Source: Paenibacillus sp. MBLB1832 (GTDB lineage Bacteria > Bacillota > Bacilli > Paenibacillales > NBRC-103111). From it: a stretch of 64,000 nt of DNA. Position 1 is the stretch's first letter; every line of letters starts with the position of its first letter. This document shows positions 35,788-46,367 of this stretch, in pieces. The stretch is from contig NZ_CP130319.1 of assembly GCF_032271945.1 (NCBI RefSeq), forward strand, positions 5,103,001-5,167,000. The letters run 5' to 3'. Below the pieces are notes generated by a model. The model did no database searches and was not told the origin of the DNA. It saw only the letters and a list, made by a program, of their open reading frames with translations. The position numbers and the translations under genes were made by a program.

Positions 35788-37653
35788 TCAAGTAATCTCA
35801 AAACGGAACTGACTCGTAAAGGATTCGCTCATTTCTTTACGCGTTAGCAGCAGACGATAAAACGTTCTTTCGATGGCAGGATGCGCAACCGTCAATTGTG
35901 TTTCCACTTCAACCTGCCACTGGTTTGCTTCAAACGTCATCAGAACTGCGCCAATCGCGACTTGTCCCGGCCCCTTCTGCTGCGGCTCAACACCGCATAT
36001 GAATACTTCCTGGAAAGAGGAACCTGGTTCATGCATCGTCACTTGATCGGTCAGAATAAGCTGCGAGTTCTCATTCACCGGGCGACGCCATAGGAACTGG
36101 CGAGTAAATCGCTGTAACGAGGGGCACTCGTACGCTTTCGATAAATCCAGCTCAAATAACAGCTCGTCTTCGGTTATGTCTTGATTCACGATTTCTGCCC
36201 GGTACATGTGGCCAAAGCCTTGTCTGCAACCGTTAATAATCGGCACAGAATGTCCATGTGAACCTGGTTGAATCATTTCATACCGATGTTCAGGCTGAAA
36301 ATACTGCCTGGTATACACGCCAATTCCAATATCAGCGAGTACGTTAACTCCGCCTGCATGCAGGATGAAATGCCCCAAATCGTTATGATTGTGCGGTTCT
36401 TGGTTATGGCCGCCCTTCGCGGCAAATGCGGCCACGCTGTCATCCGGCTGCCGAACCTTCGAGATCACCCACTGATTTCCAGCGAAAATCCGCTCTTCTA
36501 CCCCTTCTTGCGTATCGGAAGTGCCAGTTGCTTCAGCAGCCGGTTGATCCGACGTCCAAAGCATTAGTCTTATCGCTTCGATCCAAAGAACAGAAGGTTT
36601 GCTGGCTTGGTTCGATTGGTATCCTTCCGGCGGTAAAGAAAGGGAAGGGAATGTTTGGCGCAAACGATGGAAAAGACCGGTATGAAAACGAAGTTCTTCC
36701 GCAGCGTCGGAGAAATTGACTACCTTGCCGTTCGACAGCATGCAGTAATGCGGGAATTTCGCAATTTTCTCAATCTTCGGTTCAGCAAGTAGGTTGATGC
36801 GTCCGCCCGTACGCTCCTTCAGTAATTCGGCAAAGAATACAAGGTTCGAAAAACCGTACTGCCAGTATACCGGACCTTCAGGTGTCGCTCCCTCCTCATC
36901 AAAACCTGATACATATTGGCGCAAAGCGCCGATTACCCGCCATAACATACCCGCCAACCGTTCGCTGTCTTGCGTTAAATAAATCGCTGCAGCGCCGATG
37001 TTGCTTGAGCAAACCGCCGGCCAGTTATTCGTTTTCAACTCCCAGTTTTGCGGAACAGGATCATAGAAGTAAACCTGAAAGATGCGGCGCTCAATCTCCT
37101 CTTTGGCGCGGAAGACTACCCAAGGATGCAGTCTGTGACCGAGATGGTAGATGATTTCAGCCAGTGTAAATCCGATAGCAGCTGCCTGTAGATCGATTGT
37201 TTCACGGGGCGGGATCGGTTGATCCCAAATGCCCTTCGGATATTCATTCACATACAGCCCAGCATGTACGGGCGGTACCCAGGAATATTCATTGCAAACG
37301 GACCAAATCGCGTTCTCAAGCCCTGTCTTCCATTCGGAACCGTCGTCCGTCATAGCTAGCAAGCTGAACGTATGCAGCCCCGCATATAGCTGAGTACGTA
37401 TATTCTCAAAATTAATGTTGTCACCTGTCTCACCGAATACGATATAATCGGAAAATTGAGGTAGATGAGCTGGATTTTCCTGAATGCGTACTGCCTGTTC
37501 CTCAAGCTCTTCCCAAAACGCCGAATAGCGTTCATCCTTTCTAATTTGCATCCACCGTTCGGTGGATGCAGCTTCTGGGAACAGCTGGTGCTCTTCCGGG
37601 TGTGCTTGCTCCAGTGCATACTTCAACTCGCGGAGCGTTAATGTGCTGAGCAT
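35788..37653 (-). CDS. heparinase II/III-like polysaccharide lyase
   Basis: A 621-residue protein without signal peptide. The N-terminal (alpha/alpha) toroid part (about 60-360) carries YHLGHRLHPWVVFRAKEEIE and TNNWPAVCSSNIGAAA, the Asn-Trp-containing substrate groove typical of alginate/heparinase II-like lyases. The C-terminal beta-sandwich has the family block HNHNDLGHFILHAGGVNVLADIGIG (split at about 428-452), with His and Tyr that take part in beta-elimination in PL8/12/15/17/21-like lyases. It likely degrades imported uronate-containing oligosaccharides in the cytoplasm. It is the last gene of the locus; the ATG has AAAGGA 8 bases upstream. Confidence 0.85.
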   Translation of the reverse strand: MLSTLTLRELKYALEQAHPEEHQLFPEAASTERWMQIRKDERYSAFWEELEEQAVRIQENPAHLPQFSDYIVFGETGDNINFENIRTQLYAGLHTFSLLAMTDDGSEWKTGLENAIWSVCNEYSWVPPVHAGLYVNEYPKGIWDQPIPPRETIDLQAAAIGFTLAEIIYHLGHRLHPWVVFRAKEEIERRIFQVYFYDPVPQNWELKTNNWPAVCSSNIGAAAIYLTQDSERLAGMLWRVIGALRQYVSGFDEEGATPEGPVYWQYGFSNLVFFAELLKERTGGRINLLAEPKIEKIAKFPHYCMLSNGKVVNFSDAAEELRFHTGLFHRLRQTFPSLSLPPEGYQSNQASKPSVLWIEAIRLMLWTSDQPAAEATGTSDTQEGVEERIFAGNQWVISKVRQPDDSVAAFAAKGGHNQEPHNHNDLGHFILHAGGVNVLADIGIGVYTRQYFQPEHRYEMIQPGSHGHSVPIINGCRQGFGHMYRAEIVNQDITEDELLFELDLSKAYECPSLQRFTRQFLWRRPVNENSQLILTDQVTMHEPGSSFQEVFICGVEPQQKGPGQVAIGAVLMTFEANQWQVEVETQLTVAHPAIERTFYRLLLTRKEMSESFTSQFRFEIT

Positions 37654-37700
37654 ATCATCAATCCTTTGCTTTTTTGAGTGTGCGGATCATATCGGCAGGC

Positions 37701-38900
37701 TTAATACGAGTTTTGGAGAAAGAGGTTAGTCGTCCTATGCCATTCCTCGTCTTTCCATAAACGGTACTGCGGTTCAGCGAAATTGGAAAGGCTAGTCCCC
37801 GCAAAAGGAAGCTTCGCAATTAACTTTGCCGCATCTGCGTTATACCTTTTATACCAGTCCCAGTTAACATCCGGATGATCTGGGAAATAACATGGGCCAA
37901 ATGATTCTGTAATGATCGGGCATAATTGTTTGCCAGAAGCAAGAGTCAAGTGCTTCAACGCATTTTCATGATACGTACGCACGCCTTCCAGCATTTTACC
38001 ATAATTCTTTTGACAAGCTGTATCCCAAACTTCCGAATATCTTTTCAAGTCATATGTGATTAATTGTAGGAAATTGGAGAAACGGGAGGCTCCCTTTCCG
38101 GTCTGTTCGAAGGCTTCCACATCGCTATCGTCCATAACCACAGACGGCATATAATGAACATCCGCTACGTCGTAAATATCCGTTAATCTGTTGGCATACG
38201 GCTCGGCCCCTAATGAGGAGTAGCACAAAGAAATACCGTCGCGCCCAATTTCATTCTTGATTGCTTCACCCATCCAATGGTTGACACGCTGGTATGCTTG
38301 ATCCAAATCTGCATTGATTTCAAGAATAACCTCGCCTTCCGTTCTAATTCGCTGCTCCAAATCCATAATGGATCTAACTTTTCCACAGCAATAATGAGGT
38401 ACTTCGTTCATCGGGGCGACCCATACGGCCCGTTCCAATATGCCTTCTTCCCTCATTAGGCGCAGGGCCTTTACCCAGGTTTCGGAATAACTCACAAATG
38501 TTCTCTCTTCATCCTGCGGTTCAATAATATTGTAATGACCGATCATGCTCGCTTTATCCCATGCATCCAAACCTAACCAGATGCCATTTTTACGGCATAA
38601 TTCCGCAAGTGTTGAAAGCCGCTCTAGTACGTTGCACGAAAAGTCGATCTCCGTCTGACCCCATTGTGGCAGTTCCGTCTTCGGATCCCAGTTCTTCTTA
38701 AAGTTAACAGTATCCTGCAGAATTAGGTTTGGAAAGCAATCAACCCGTAAAGTGTTATAACCACGAATTTTGGCTTCTTCTACTCGTCTGGCCAAATCCT
38801 CATAAGCTCCGCCAGGATGGTTTCCCTTCAGCCAAGAAAAGTCCCACATGGATATCGTCAACGGTTCGCCTTTTGTAAAATATGAAATCAAATTTCTCAC
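37701..38900 (-). CDS. clan GH-A (cellulase-like) glycoside hydrolase
   Basis: A 399-residue TIM-barrel glycosidase, no signal peptide. LTISMWDFSWLKGNHPGGAY near the N-terminus and GYNTLRVDCFPN mark the 'sugar-binding cellulase-like' family. The Asn-Glu pair in APMNEVPH (about 164-171) is the expected acid/base and the Glu in PIITESFGPCYF (about 338-349) the expected nucleophile of clan GH-A. The substrate is unknown. The start is GTG at 38900 (an AAGGA is only 2 bases upstream), so the TTG three codons later is a fair alternative. It lies 47 bases before the lyase and 24 after the SGNH gene, in one operon. Confidence 0.8.
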   Translation of the reverse strand: MRNLISYFTKGEPLTISMWDFSWLKGNHPGGAYEDLARRVEEAKIRGYNTLRVDCFPNLILQDTVNFKKNWDPKTELPQWGQTEIDFSCNVLERLSTLAELCRKNGIWLGLDAWDKASMIGHYNIIEPQDEERTFVSYSETWVKALRLMREEGILERAVWVAPMNEVPHYCCGKVRSIMDLEQRIRTEGEVILEINADLDQAYQRVNHWMGEAIKNEIGRDGISLCYSSLGAEPYANRLTDIYDVADVHYMPSVVMDDSDVEAFEQTGKGASRFSNFLQLITYDLKRYSEVWDTACQKNYGKMLEGVRTYHENALKHLTLASGKQLCPIITESFGPCYFPDHPDVNWDWYKRYNADAAKLIAKLPFAGTSLSNFAEPQYRLWKDEEWHRTTNLFLQNSY

Positions 38901-38924
38901 GTCCTTTTCAGATGATAGTGTGCT

Positions 38925-40121
38925 CTATTCATTTACTAACAGTTTCAAAATATGAACCTCGTGTCCTCTGCTCATTTCGTGCTTTTCGCTGGATATGCGA
39001 ATATTTACGGTATGTGAGCGACGCTCAAGATGGTCGGAAAACATGACAATGATTGGTCGATAAAACATTGAGCAGTATCGATCAAAAAGCGGTATGGTTC
39101 GAAAAGCTCCTCCATCAATGGAAACCTCAATGTTTCCGGTATCCTTTCCAGCCAGCAAGGAGATGCCGACTGCCGTTCCGGTAAAGCTGAATTGGAATTC
39201 AGCCCCGGGCGACTCCCCCAAGTAGATGTCGGCAGGCGGAGCCCAGTTGAAGAACTGCTCGGTTGTCCAGCCCTCAATCATTCGCCAATTGAAACTCGTC
39301 TCTGCTAATAAAGGTGACAGTTGCCTCCCATTCTCATAACAGACCGAATCAATTGGCGAAGGGAGTGCAAGAGGATCTTCGGACTTCTCATTGGATACGA
39401 TTAACTCATTTTCCAAGAAAACTTCCAGTACGCTTGCATACAAAGCATAACCGAAATCATTCGGATGCACATCATCACCGCTAATATCTTCCCATTTTAG
39501 CTCCCCCGAGATGACCTTGTTATAAATGACACTGGCAATGTTTACGGAAGGAATCCGATAATATTCAGCGACTTCTTCGTGGTTGTAAATATTGTCCTGC
39601 AGCCTGCGATTCGCCGAATAGCTTTCGGAGCCCGATCGGCGTGCCGTATAAATAAAACAAATGTCTATTTGCGGGTTACTTCGCTTGGCATGACGAACGA
39701 TGCCTTCCATAGCCCGAATGGACTCGGTGAGATTTCCAGCATCATTAACAGCAAACTCGACAAAAAGGAGATCGACATCTCCCTGATCAAACACATGCTC
39801 TTCTAACCGAAACGCCCCGTAAGTAGAATTCGTTCCTCCAATGGCTGCGTTGATGAACTTGAACGCCGTTTCAGGAAAGCGACGTTCTAAATACCGATAT
39901 GTCAGCGCTCGGTAGCTTGTGGCTTCTGAATCAGAAGCACCTTCTCCCTCTGTAACCGATCCACCTATGAAAGCGACAGTCGCTTTATTGTCGTTTGTTA
40001 ATTTATTGGCAATATGCTTTAGGCCATCACGTGTAAAACCAATATGATCCAAATACAATTCGGCAAAATTAATTTCAGTTTTCCGCTTTGATATCAAACT
40101 AAGCGCCCCCAACATTGTCAT
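38925..40121 (-). CDS. SGNH/GDSL hydrolase, probable carbohydrate esterase
   Basis: A 398-residue, signal-less protein. The SGNH blocks are clear: GGSVTEG (nucleophile Ser about 55), the Gly and Asn of AAIGGTNSTYG, FAVND (block III Asn) and DDVHPND (catalytic Asp-His, about 216-222). The second half (about 255-398) is a separate beta-rich domain (FQFSFTGTAVGISLLAGKDTG), resembling the accessory carbohydrate-binding or jelly-roll domain of acetyl-xylan-esterase-like SGNH enzymes. It probably removes acetyl or similar esters from imported oligosaccharide. No good ribosome site is seen near 40121; a start a few codons inward is possible. Confidence 0.82.
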   Translation of the reverse strand: MTMLGALSLISKRKTEINFAELYLDHIGFTRDGLKHIANKLTNDNKATVAFIGGSVTEGEGASDSEATSYRALTYRYLERRFPETAFKFINAAIGGTNSTYGAFRLEEHVFDQGDVDLLFVEFAVNDAGNLTESIRAMEGIVRHAKRSNPQIDICFIYTARRSGSESYSANRRLQDNIYNHEEVAEYYRIPSVNIASVIYNKVISGELKWEDISGDDVHPNDFGYALYASVLEVFLENELIVSNEKSEDPLALPSPIDSVCYENGRQLSPLLAETSFNWRMIEGWTTEQFFNWAPPADIYLGESPGAEFQFSFTGTAVGISLLAGKDTGNIEVSIDGGAFRTIPLFDRYCSMFYRPIIVMFSDHLERRSHTVNIRISSEKHEMSRGHEVHILKLLVNE

Positions 40122-40168
40122 TAAAAATCCAATGCCAAAAATGAAGCATTATACTCTTTCTCAAAATT

Positions 40169-40196
40169 GAAGAGTACAGCTATTGCTGCACTCTTC
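40169..40196 (-). terminator. hairpin after the beta-helix gene
   Basis: GAAGAGTACAGC (40169-40180) pairs with GCTGCACTCTTC (40185-40196), one mismatch, 4-base loop; the minus strand continues AATTTTGAG, so termination would be partial. It separates the secreted protein from the three intracellular enzymes. Confidence 0.5.
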
Positions 40197-40250
40197 TTAT
40201 AAAATTCTAAAATCTTCTTCTACTGAATTATTTGATTGTCTGTAATGTCA

Positions 40251-43200
40251 TTATTGAATATTAATATCATCGAAATACACGGTGTTGGTATTTCCAACCC
40301 ATTTATCCCCCAATTCAATCTTGTTGAAATTCGTTAATCCTGTTGGCGACGCGATGAGGACCCCGTCGATATACATATCTACTTTCGTACCAGACGTATA
40401 ATCCCACTTGAACTCATGCCAGCCAGTCGTTCGGGTAATATTCGTTGCCGTGTGGGTTCCTCCGACACGGTAAGCATATTTCGTTGTAGAAATACCTGTG
40501 TAGACTTCAATTCCTCGGGTGCTGATTCCATCATCTACAAAGGCTGCCGTTACCATATTTGTTGATGAGGCGTTATCATAGAACCACACAGTAGCTATTT
40601 TGTTGTACGACGTCCCGAAGATTCGCTGAATCGAATCAAAATCTTCATTAACTAAGTAGCTATTGCTGCCGGAATGGGCTTGTGCTGTGCTCGTTGACGC
40701 TGTACCGTTCGTCGTAGTCCAGTTAGCTAATCCACTCTCAAATCCGTCGAATATCGGCGGATCTGAAATCGTGATATCATCAAAATAAGCCGTATTCGTA
40801 CTGCCCGCCCATAGATCGCCAATCTGAATACGATTAAAGTTCGTGACCCCCGTAGGTGAAGCAATTAGCACGCCGTCAATATACATATCGAGCTTTGTGC
40901 CTGACGAGTAATCAAATTTGAATTCATGCCAGCCGGTAGTGCGGGTTACATTGGAGGCTGCATAGGTACCCCCGACACGATATGAATATTTGGTTGTTGA
41001 CGTCGGTGTATTGACAAAGATACCTCTTGTATTAACACTGTCGTCTACCACAGCACCATTCTGCATATTCGTTGCGGTAGCTGTGTCGTAGAACCAGATC
41101 GAAACGATTTTATTGTATGAAGTGTCAAAACTTTGCAGTATCGCATCCTGGTCTTGATCGATTAGGTAGCTATTGGAGCCAGAATGCGTTTGGGCGGAGC
41201 TCAGCGATGGCGTTCCAGCAGCCGTCGCCCAGTTGCTAAGCCCGGAATCAAAGCCGTCTGATGTATATATAGACTGGTACACTGTCGAATCTAATACGAG
41301 CCCTGCATCATCACAATAGGCTTCTCCCGTTGCGGACGTTTTCTTAAAATAGATCGTAGCGCTAGTATTTGTCGACCCAGTCTTAAAGGACACCTTAACA
41401 AACGTCCATGTAGAGCTGGATGAAGAAACTGATTTTTCTGTGCCGCCAAAGTCCTTTACACCAAGTGCAGCAGTTTCCCCTGCTGGCGTTTCTTAGCCAA
41501 CCTCCAGCGACATAATTCGTATTTGGCTGCAGCCCTGAAATTACCTGTGCAATTCCATCAACACCTCCACTTAGCTTCGTCCCATAGAGATGTGATCTGG
41601 ACATTCCTGCATTAGCTGCTTTGCCCCAGTGATTGTCACTGACAACAACAGCATTGCCCGCATCCGTTGTATTCCAGTTCGACAAGTCCCCATTTTCGAA
41701 TCCGCCATTAACGGCTAAGTTCATATTAGGTGTCGACGGTGTTGTATATGTTGGATTAGGAGGGCTTGCAAAGTTGTGACCGGCAGTCCAGCCTGTGCTT
41801 CCGTATTCAAATGCCCCAATATCAGGTGCACTTCCAACATAGCCGTCCGTAATACCTGGAATCACAATTCCTGTGTCTTTTGCTGGCGAGGTAGACAGTA
41901 ATTGATAGTTCCGACTGGCTTCATTAACGAATCCAGGTGAACTCGTTACTTGGCTGCCATGCACAGTATAGGCATTTGACTCCGCATCATATCCTGTGAT
42001 GATGTTGTTGAATATTCGAGTTCCATACATATCCGTTGTAAACGCATTAGAAGCTGCTGATTGAATGGCCCACGCATTCGTCCAAGCCGTGTTGTTGTAG
42101 GCCAGGTTATAATTTGAAGGAATATTAAGCTGAAGACCAGCGTTATTCCACGTCACGTTATGATGAATGATGAAATTATTCGTGTATGAATCCAAGTAGA
42201 TGCCCGGCTTCGTGGCAGGTGCTTTATTATCATGGACATAGTTGTGATGAATTTCCGTGTTCTGTCCATCGACATTCGGTCCGTACAACATACCCAAATC
42301 ATCTGTAAGCCATCCGGCGTTGTAGATATCGTTATACTGTATCTCGTTTGCTCTCATCGGGCTGGTGAAATAAACAGTTACTCGCCCCGCATCCGCCACC
42401 GTATTATGGCTGATCAAGCTGTTAGCGCCCTTTAGGTTCAGAAGACCTTCCCAATCAGGGACATATCCCCCGTCGTGAATGTAGGAGTTGATTACGTTAT
42501 TATACGAACCGCCGACCGTAACCAGACTGCCGGAGCTGTATGCAAATTCGCTGTCCCTGAGCACGTTATAGCTGCCGTTCAGCAGTAAACCAGTGTTGGT
42601 CTGCTCCTGGGCCAACGTATTCAACTTGTTATGGGACAAATATTTCGCCACGATTCCTTGAAACGTAAGGTGGTTTGACGAACTGTTTGTCACAACCCTA
42701 GAGGCAGTCGTTTGAATCCCGTTTAACGTTATATAAGCCTTGCCGGATAGATCAAATGAGGCATCCCGTCGCTTAACGTCTACCGTTTGGGCGGAAGGAT
42801 CGCCGCCGCCAGGTACCCAAACGTACAACTCCGAATTGGTGGAATCGTACCACCATTCATTCGCTGTGTCTAAGGCTGCTTTGATTCCGGTTAAATAAAA
42901 CTTGTCTCCTGACTCTGGACTGTAACCGCCGGTCGCTCTTAAACCTGTGATCGTGAGCTTTTTATTAACAGAATCGTAAGCTGTTACCGTAGGCGTCTGT
43001 ACAATCCAGTCCCATCCAGATTCAATCCACATCGTTGCGCCATTCCAGTATCCATCCCCTCCAGGAAGGGCTGTGTCGATAACCTGGCTAGAATTCGTGC
43101 CTGAATCCGCTATCGAGACCGTCGGATTCAGCAGCGTACCCGTTTGATTCGGCCACCTTGCTTCATCGATCATCGTGCCATTCACAAACACCTGATTTCC

Positions 43201-43617
43201 AGCTCCCAAAGTCCAGTTCATCGGTGCTTTATAAATACTTCCGGAATCCAACGTCCAACCGGTAACAAGATCAGCACCGCTAACTATAGCCGTCTCACCA
43301 TTATAGTTCTGATACGTGATCGGATTGCCCGAGGTTCCTGAATTAGCAGGAGTGACCGTTTCACGGTATGTACCTCCACGAATATTTACAGTGTCGCCTG
43401 CTGAGGCTACGGATGCAGCTTTCTGAATCGTCTGGAATGGTGTAGAAAGGGAAGTTCCGTCATTGGAATCGCTTCCATTTAGATCTACGTAATAGGTAGT
43501 TCCAGCCGCTTTCACACTTGTTTCAAAAGGTGCTGCAACAGCAAAGGGTACGATCAACAGCGATGCAATCAATAACTTGCTTAAATTGCTTTTCAACTTA
43601 TCGGAATACGTAGTCAC
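40251..43617 (-). CDS. secreted right-handed beta-helix protein with two C-terminal repeats (single frameshift)
   Basis: One gene split by a frameshift at a GGGG run (41477-41480 on the plus strand as CCCC); the reading passes from NYVAGGWLRNAS to TAALGVKDFGGTEKSVSSSS when one base is removed, giving about 1,121 residues. Part one (41395-43617): GTG start 8 bases after GGGAG, signal peptide (about 1-38), then a parallel beta-helix (about 40-620) opened by TYYVDLNGSDSNDGTSLSTP and with many N-x-I/V turns, as in polysaccharide lyases and GH28-type enzymes. Then a CBM-like module begins NLAVNGGFENGDLSNWN. Part two (40251-41393) holds its end plus two tandem 170-residue modules. It is the only secreted enzyme candidate of the locus. 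Confidence 0.8.
40254..41258 (-). repeat. tandem duplication of a 170-residue module inside the beta-helix protein
   Basis: Two copies, 41258-40764 and 40748-40254, have an exact 510-base period. Both start DGF(D/E)SGL(S/A)NW and share HSGSNSYL, TSYNKI, TTGWHEFK, DMYIDGVLIASPTG and YFDDI. They resemble LamG/concanavalin-like sugar-binding modules. Confidence 0.9.
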
Positions 43618-43773
43618 ATTACTCACTCCCTTTACTTTTACTATCATCTACAAGAATGAACTCCTTCGAAAAGACGATAAAACTTGTCATGCGTTTATGC
43701 CGCATTCAGTATTATAAATCCCCTCCTTTTCTAGTTTACTGAAACTGGCTTACGACCCCTGCATTTAAACATT

Positions 43774-43802
43774 GTGGGAATCCTATTTGGAAGGATTCCC
43801 AC
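43774..43802 (-). terminator. intercistronic hairpin after the binding-protein gene
   Basis: GTGGGAATCCT (43774-43784) pairs perfectly with AGGATTCCCAC (43792-43802), 7-base loop, no T run on the minus strand. It lies 41 bases after the binding-protein stop. Such hairpins often protect the 3' end of the abundant binding-protein message; partial termination is the other option. Confidence 0.55.
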
Positions 43803-43843
43803 CTGATGACTGCCATTGCTTTGTTCACTGAGAGGAGCTTACA

Positions 43844-45373
43844 TTACTTCGTTTTTTTCCACTCGTCAAGTTGCTTTTGAACTTCTGCAATGACTTTATC
43901 AATGCCAGCTTGCTTCAACTTCTCTTGGAATTCTTTCAGTTTCTCACTTGCAGCTACTGTACCTGTTACAAGACCTGGGTTATATTGATCAACAACAGTC
44001 CCAATGTTTGCAATTTCCGCGACAACTGGCGCCGGCACAAACTTAAAGCCCATAAGCGGAGACGGTTTAGCCGTTTCGTTTTCTTTCTTCGTATCAGCTA
44101 CTACATTTGGATCTGTACCTTCAACCAGGAAAGCGTTGAATGTGTTACCGAATACCCAGCTTGCGTTAGGTACATAACCAGCATCCTTGTTAATTTTGAC
44201 TACATTATCGGATACTTTCGTGTAATGCTTACCTTCAACACCATAGCTGATTGTGTTATACAGCTCTTTGTCCGTGTTCAGCAAGTTAATGAACATCATT
44301 GCTCGCTCAGGGTTTTTGGACGTTTTGCTAATGGCTTGCATCGTTGTAATGATGGAGCCTGTACCTGCCCATGTTTCTGTAATCGGTACAACAATCACAT
44401 CATTACCGCCATTTGCAGTCTTATACGAAGCGGGACCGGCTGGATTCAATACGTTGTGGAATTGAACAACTGCGTTGCCTGTTTTCTCAATGTCCGCTTT
44501 GTTTTTCAATGTAGCCGCGTTATCGTTGATTAAGCCTTTATCATGCCAGCTTTTGATTAAATCCAAATATTTTCCAAACTGTGGAGTATCAACAAAATTG
44601 ATGACTTTGTCCGGATTTGAAAGATCTACACCAATAACATTCGCACCACCAGCGTTTACAATTGATTCCAATCCGTTAGAGCGCAACATACTATTGAATC
44701 TTCCATTGCGATCCACCAAGAACGGAACTACATCTTTGGATTCTCCTGCTTTTACTTTTGCCAAGAACGGCTCGATATCTGCAACCTTTTTGATAGAGTT
44801 AACGTCCAGATTGTATTTGTCAGCATATTTCTTTTGGATAATGAAGCCTTCTTTGTTCGTTACCGTTTGATAGTTCGGAACACCGTAAATTTTGCCACTA
44901 ATTTTAGTTGCATCCCACACAAATCCAGGCATGGACTTCGTCACTGATGGCGCATACTTCGTAATCAAATCGTCCAGTGGAAGGAATGCTCCCTTTGACT
45001 GGTTAGTTACATAGTCAAAGTTCCAGTTAGACGTCCATGCGATGTCGTAATTTTCGCCAGCTGCAACTGTTGTGTTCATCTTTTGTGTGTAGTCAGCGAA
45101 TGCTTGCGGTTGCAATTTAACTGTCGCATTAATTTTAGCTTTTGTGATTTTGTTAATAGCTTCCTGAACAGTTGCGATATCTGCCGGAATCGCGGCTAGC
45201 GGGAAGTTCCAGATCAATTCTACGGGCGCCAGTTGCTCAACCTTGGCGGTAGCCGCCGCGCTAGCTGCTGGACTAGCTGTGGAAGTGCTTTCAGATCCTT
45301 TACTTCCGCATGCCGACAATAAGACAGCGAGACTCACTGCTCCCGTTACAACTTTAAACATTTGCTTTTTCAT
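43844..45373 (-). CDS. extracellular solute-binding lipoprotein (LplA-like, sugar ABC importer)
   Basis: A 509-residue lipoprotein: signal with lipobox LLSAC, Ser/Thr/Ala linker, then a family 1 solute-binding fold (WNFPLAAIPADIATVQEAIN; ENYDIAWTSNWNFDY; GNAVVQFHNVLNPAG). Its length over 500 residues and neighbouring LplB/LplC-type permeases place it in the large-oligosaccharide binding proteins of Paenibacillus. GGGGG lies 7 bases before the ATG. There is no ATPase gene here, as is usual for these systems, which share MsmX-type ATPases encoded elsewhere. Confidence 0.9.
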   Translation of the reverse strand: MKKQMFKVVTGAVSLAVLLSACGSKGSESTSTASPAASAAATAKVEQLAPVELIWNFPLAAIPADIATVQEAINKITKAKINATVKLQPQAFADYTQKMNTTVAAGENYDIAWTSNWNFDYVTNQSKGAFLPLDDLITKYAPSVTKSMPGFVWDATKISGKIYGVPNYQTVTNKEGFIIQKKYADKYNLDVNSIKKVADIEPFLAKVKAGESKDVVPFLVDRNGRFNSMLRSNGLESIVNAGGANVIGVDLSNPDKVINFVDTPQFGKYLDLIKSWHDKGLINDNAATLKNKADIEKTGNAVVQFHNVLNPAGPASYKTANGGNDVIVVPITETWAGTGSIITTMQAISKTSKNPERAMMFINLLNTDKELYNTISYGVEGKHYTKVSDNVVKINKDAGYVPNASWVFGNTFNAFLVEGTDPNVVADTKKENETAKPSPLMGFKFVPAPVVAEIANIGTVVDQYNPGLVTGTVAASEKLKEFQEKLKQAGIDKVIAEVQKQLDEWKKTK

Positions 45374-45463
45374 GCAATTACCCCCTGCGAGAATTTAGTT
45401 TTTAATTACTTATATATCAACTGCAGCTACATGATAAGCTGCAGTTCGATAACGAAAGTCCGG

Positions 45464-46354
45464 TTAACCTTTGATGGCGCCAACGGTAAGACCGCTGATG
45501 AAAAACCTTTGGAACATCGGAAAAATAACCATCATCGGTCCCGCTGCAAGTACAGCCATAGCCATTCTAGCCGATAAGCTTGGGAAGTCGGCGAGATTAA
45601 ATTGGACATTCACCGTTGAGATGTTGTTCGATAAAAATTCAATGGTGCTCATGATGCGGTAAAGCAGCAGTTGAAGCGGAATTAGCTTCTGGTTATTGAT
45701 AAACAATAATCCTAGCCACCAATCATTCCAATATTGGAAGGAAATGAACAGCCCGATTGTGACAAGCGCAGGTACTGATAAGGGAATCACCATTGTGAAA
45801 AAAATGCGCCACTCATTCGCGCCGTCAATTTTCGTCGACTCGATGATTTCAAATGGAAGTTTATCCATAAAGCCCTTCATGATGAGAATAAAGAAAGGAC
45901 TTAGTAAATACGGAACGATAAGCGCCCAAATCGTATCTTTCAAATGCAAATACTGCGATATCAGAATGTAAAACGGAACAAGTCCTCCACTGAACAAGCT
46001 TGTAAAGAAAACGTATAACGTCATCATTTTGCGGTAACGATAATCGCGTCTTGAGATCGTATAAGCCGTCAAACTCGTAAAGAGTAAACCGAAAAATGTC
46101 CCAACGAGTGTAACGAATATGGTAACCCCGTATGCACGAAACAGCGCCTTGGGAGCATCCAAAATGATATCGTAAGCTTTCGTACTGAATTGCAAAGGAA
46201 TCAGATGATAGCCATGTGTCAATAATGATTTCTCATCCGTCAACGAAATTGATATGACGAGAACAAGAGGCACTAACAGCGCCAATGACAGTATACAGAA
46301 GAACAGGTTAATCATTTTGCCTGTCCAGTTCATTCTGTTGCTTTCCGTTTGCAT
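45464..46354 (-). CDS. carbohydrate ABC transporter permease (LplC/MalG type)
   Basis: A 296-residue CUT1 permease with six helices and the EAA loop (ESTKIDGANEWRIFFTMVIPLS) that docks the ATPase. The ending FISGLTVGAIKG is the family hallmark. The ATG at 46354 with GGAGGG 8 bases upstream gives the normal length; a frame extending to 46612 overlaps the other permease and is not used. It lies 13 bases after that permease. Confidence 0.92.
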   Translation of the reverse strand: MQTESNRMNWTGKMINLFFCILSLALLVPLVLVISISLTDEKSLLTHGYHLIPLQFSTKAYDIILDAPKALFRAYGVTIFVTLVGTFFGLLFTSLTAYTISRRDYRYRKMMTLYVFFTSLFSGGLVPFYILISQYLHLKDTIWALIVPYLLSPFFILIMKGFMDKLPFEIIESTKIDGANEWRIFFTMVIPLSVPALVTIGLFISFQYWNDWWLGLLFINNQKLIPLQLLLYRIMSTIEFLSNNISTVNVQFNLADFPSLSARMAMAVLAAGPMMVIFPMFQRFFISGLTVGAIKG

Positions 46355-46367
46355 ACATATATCCCTC

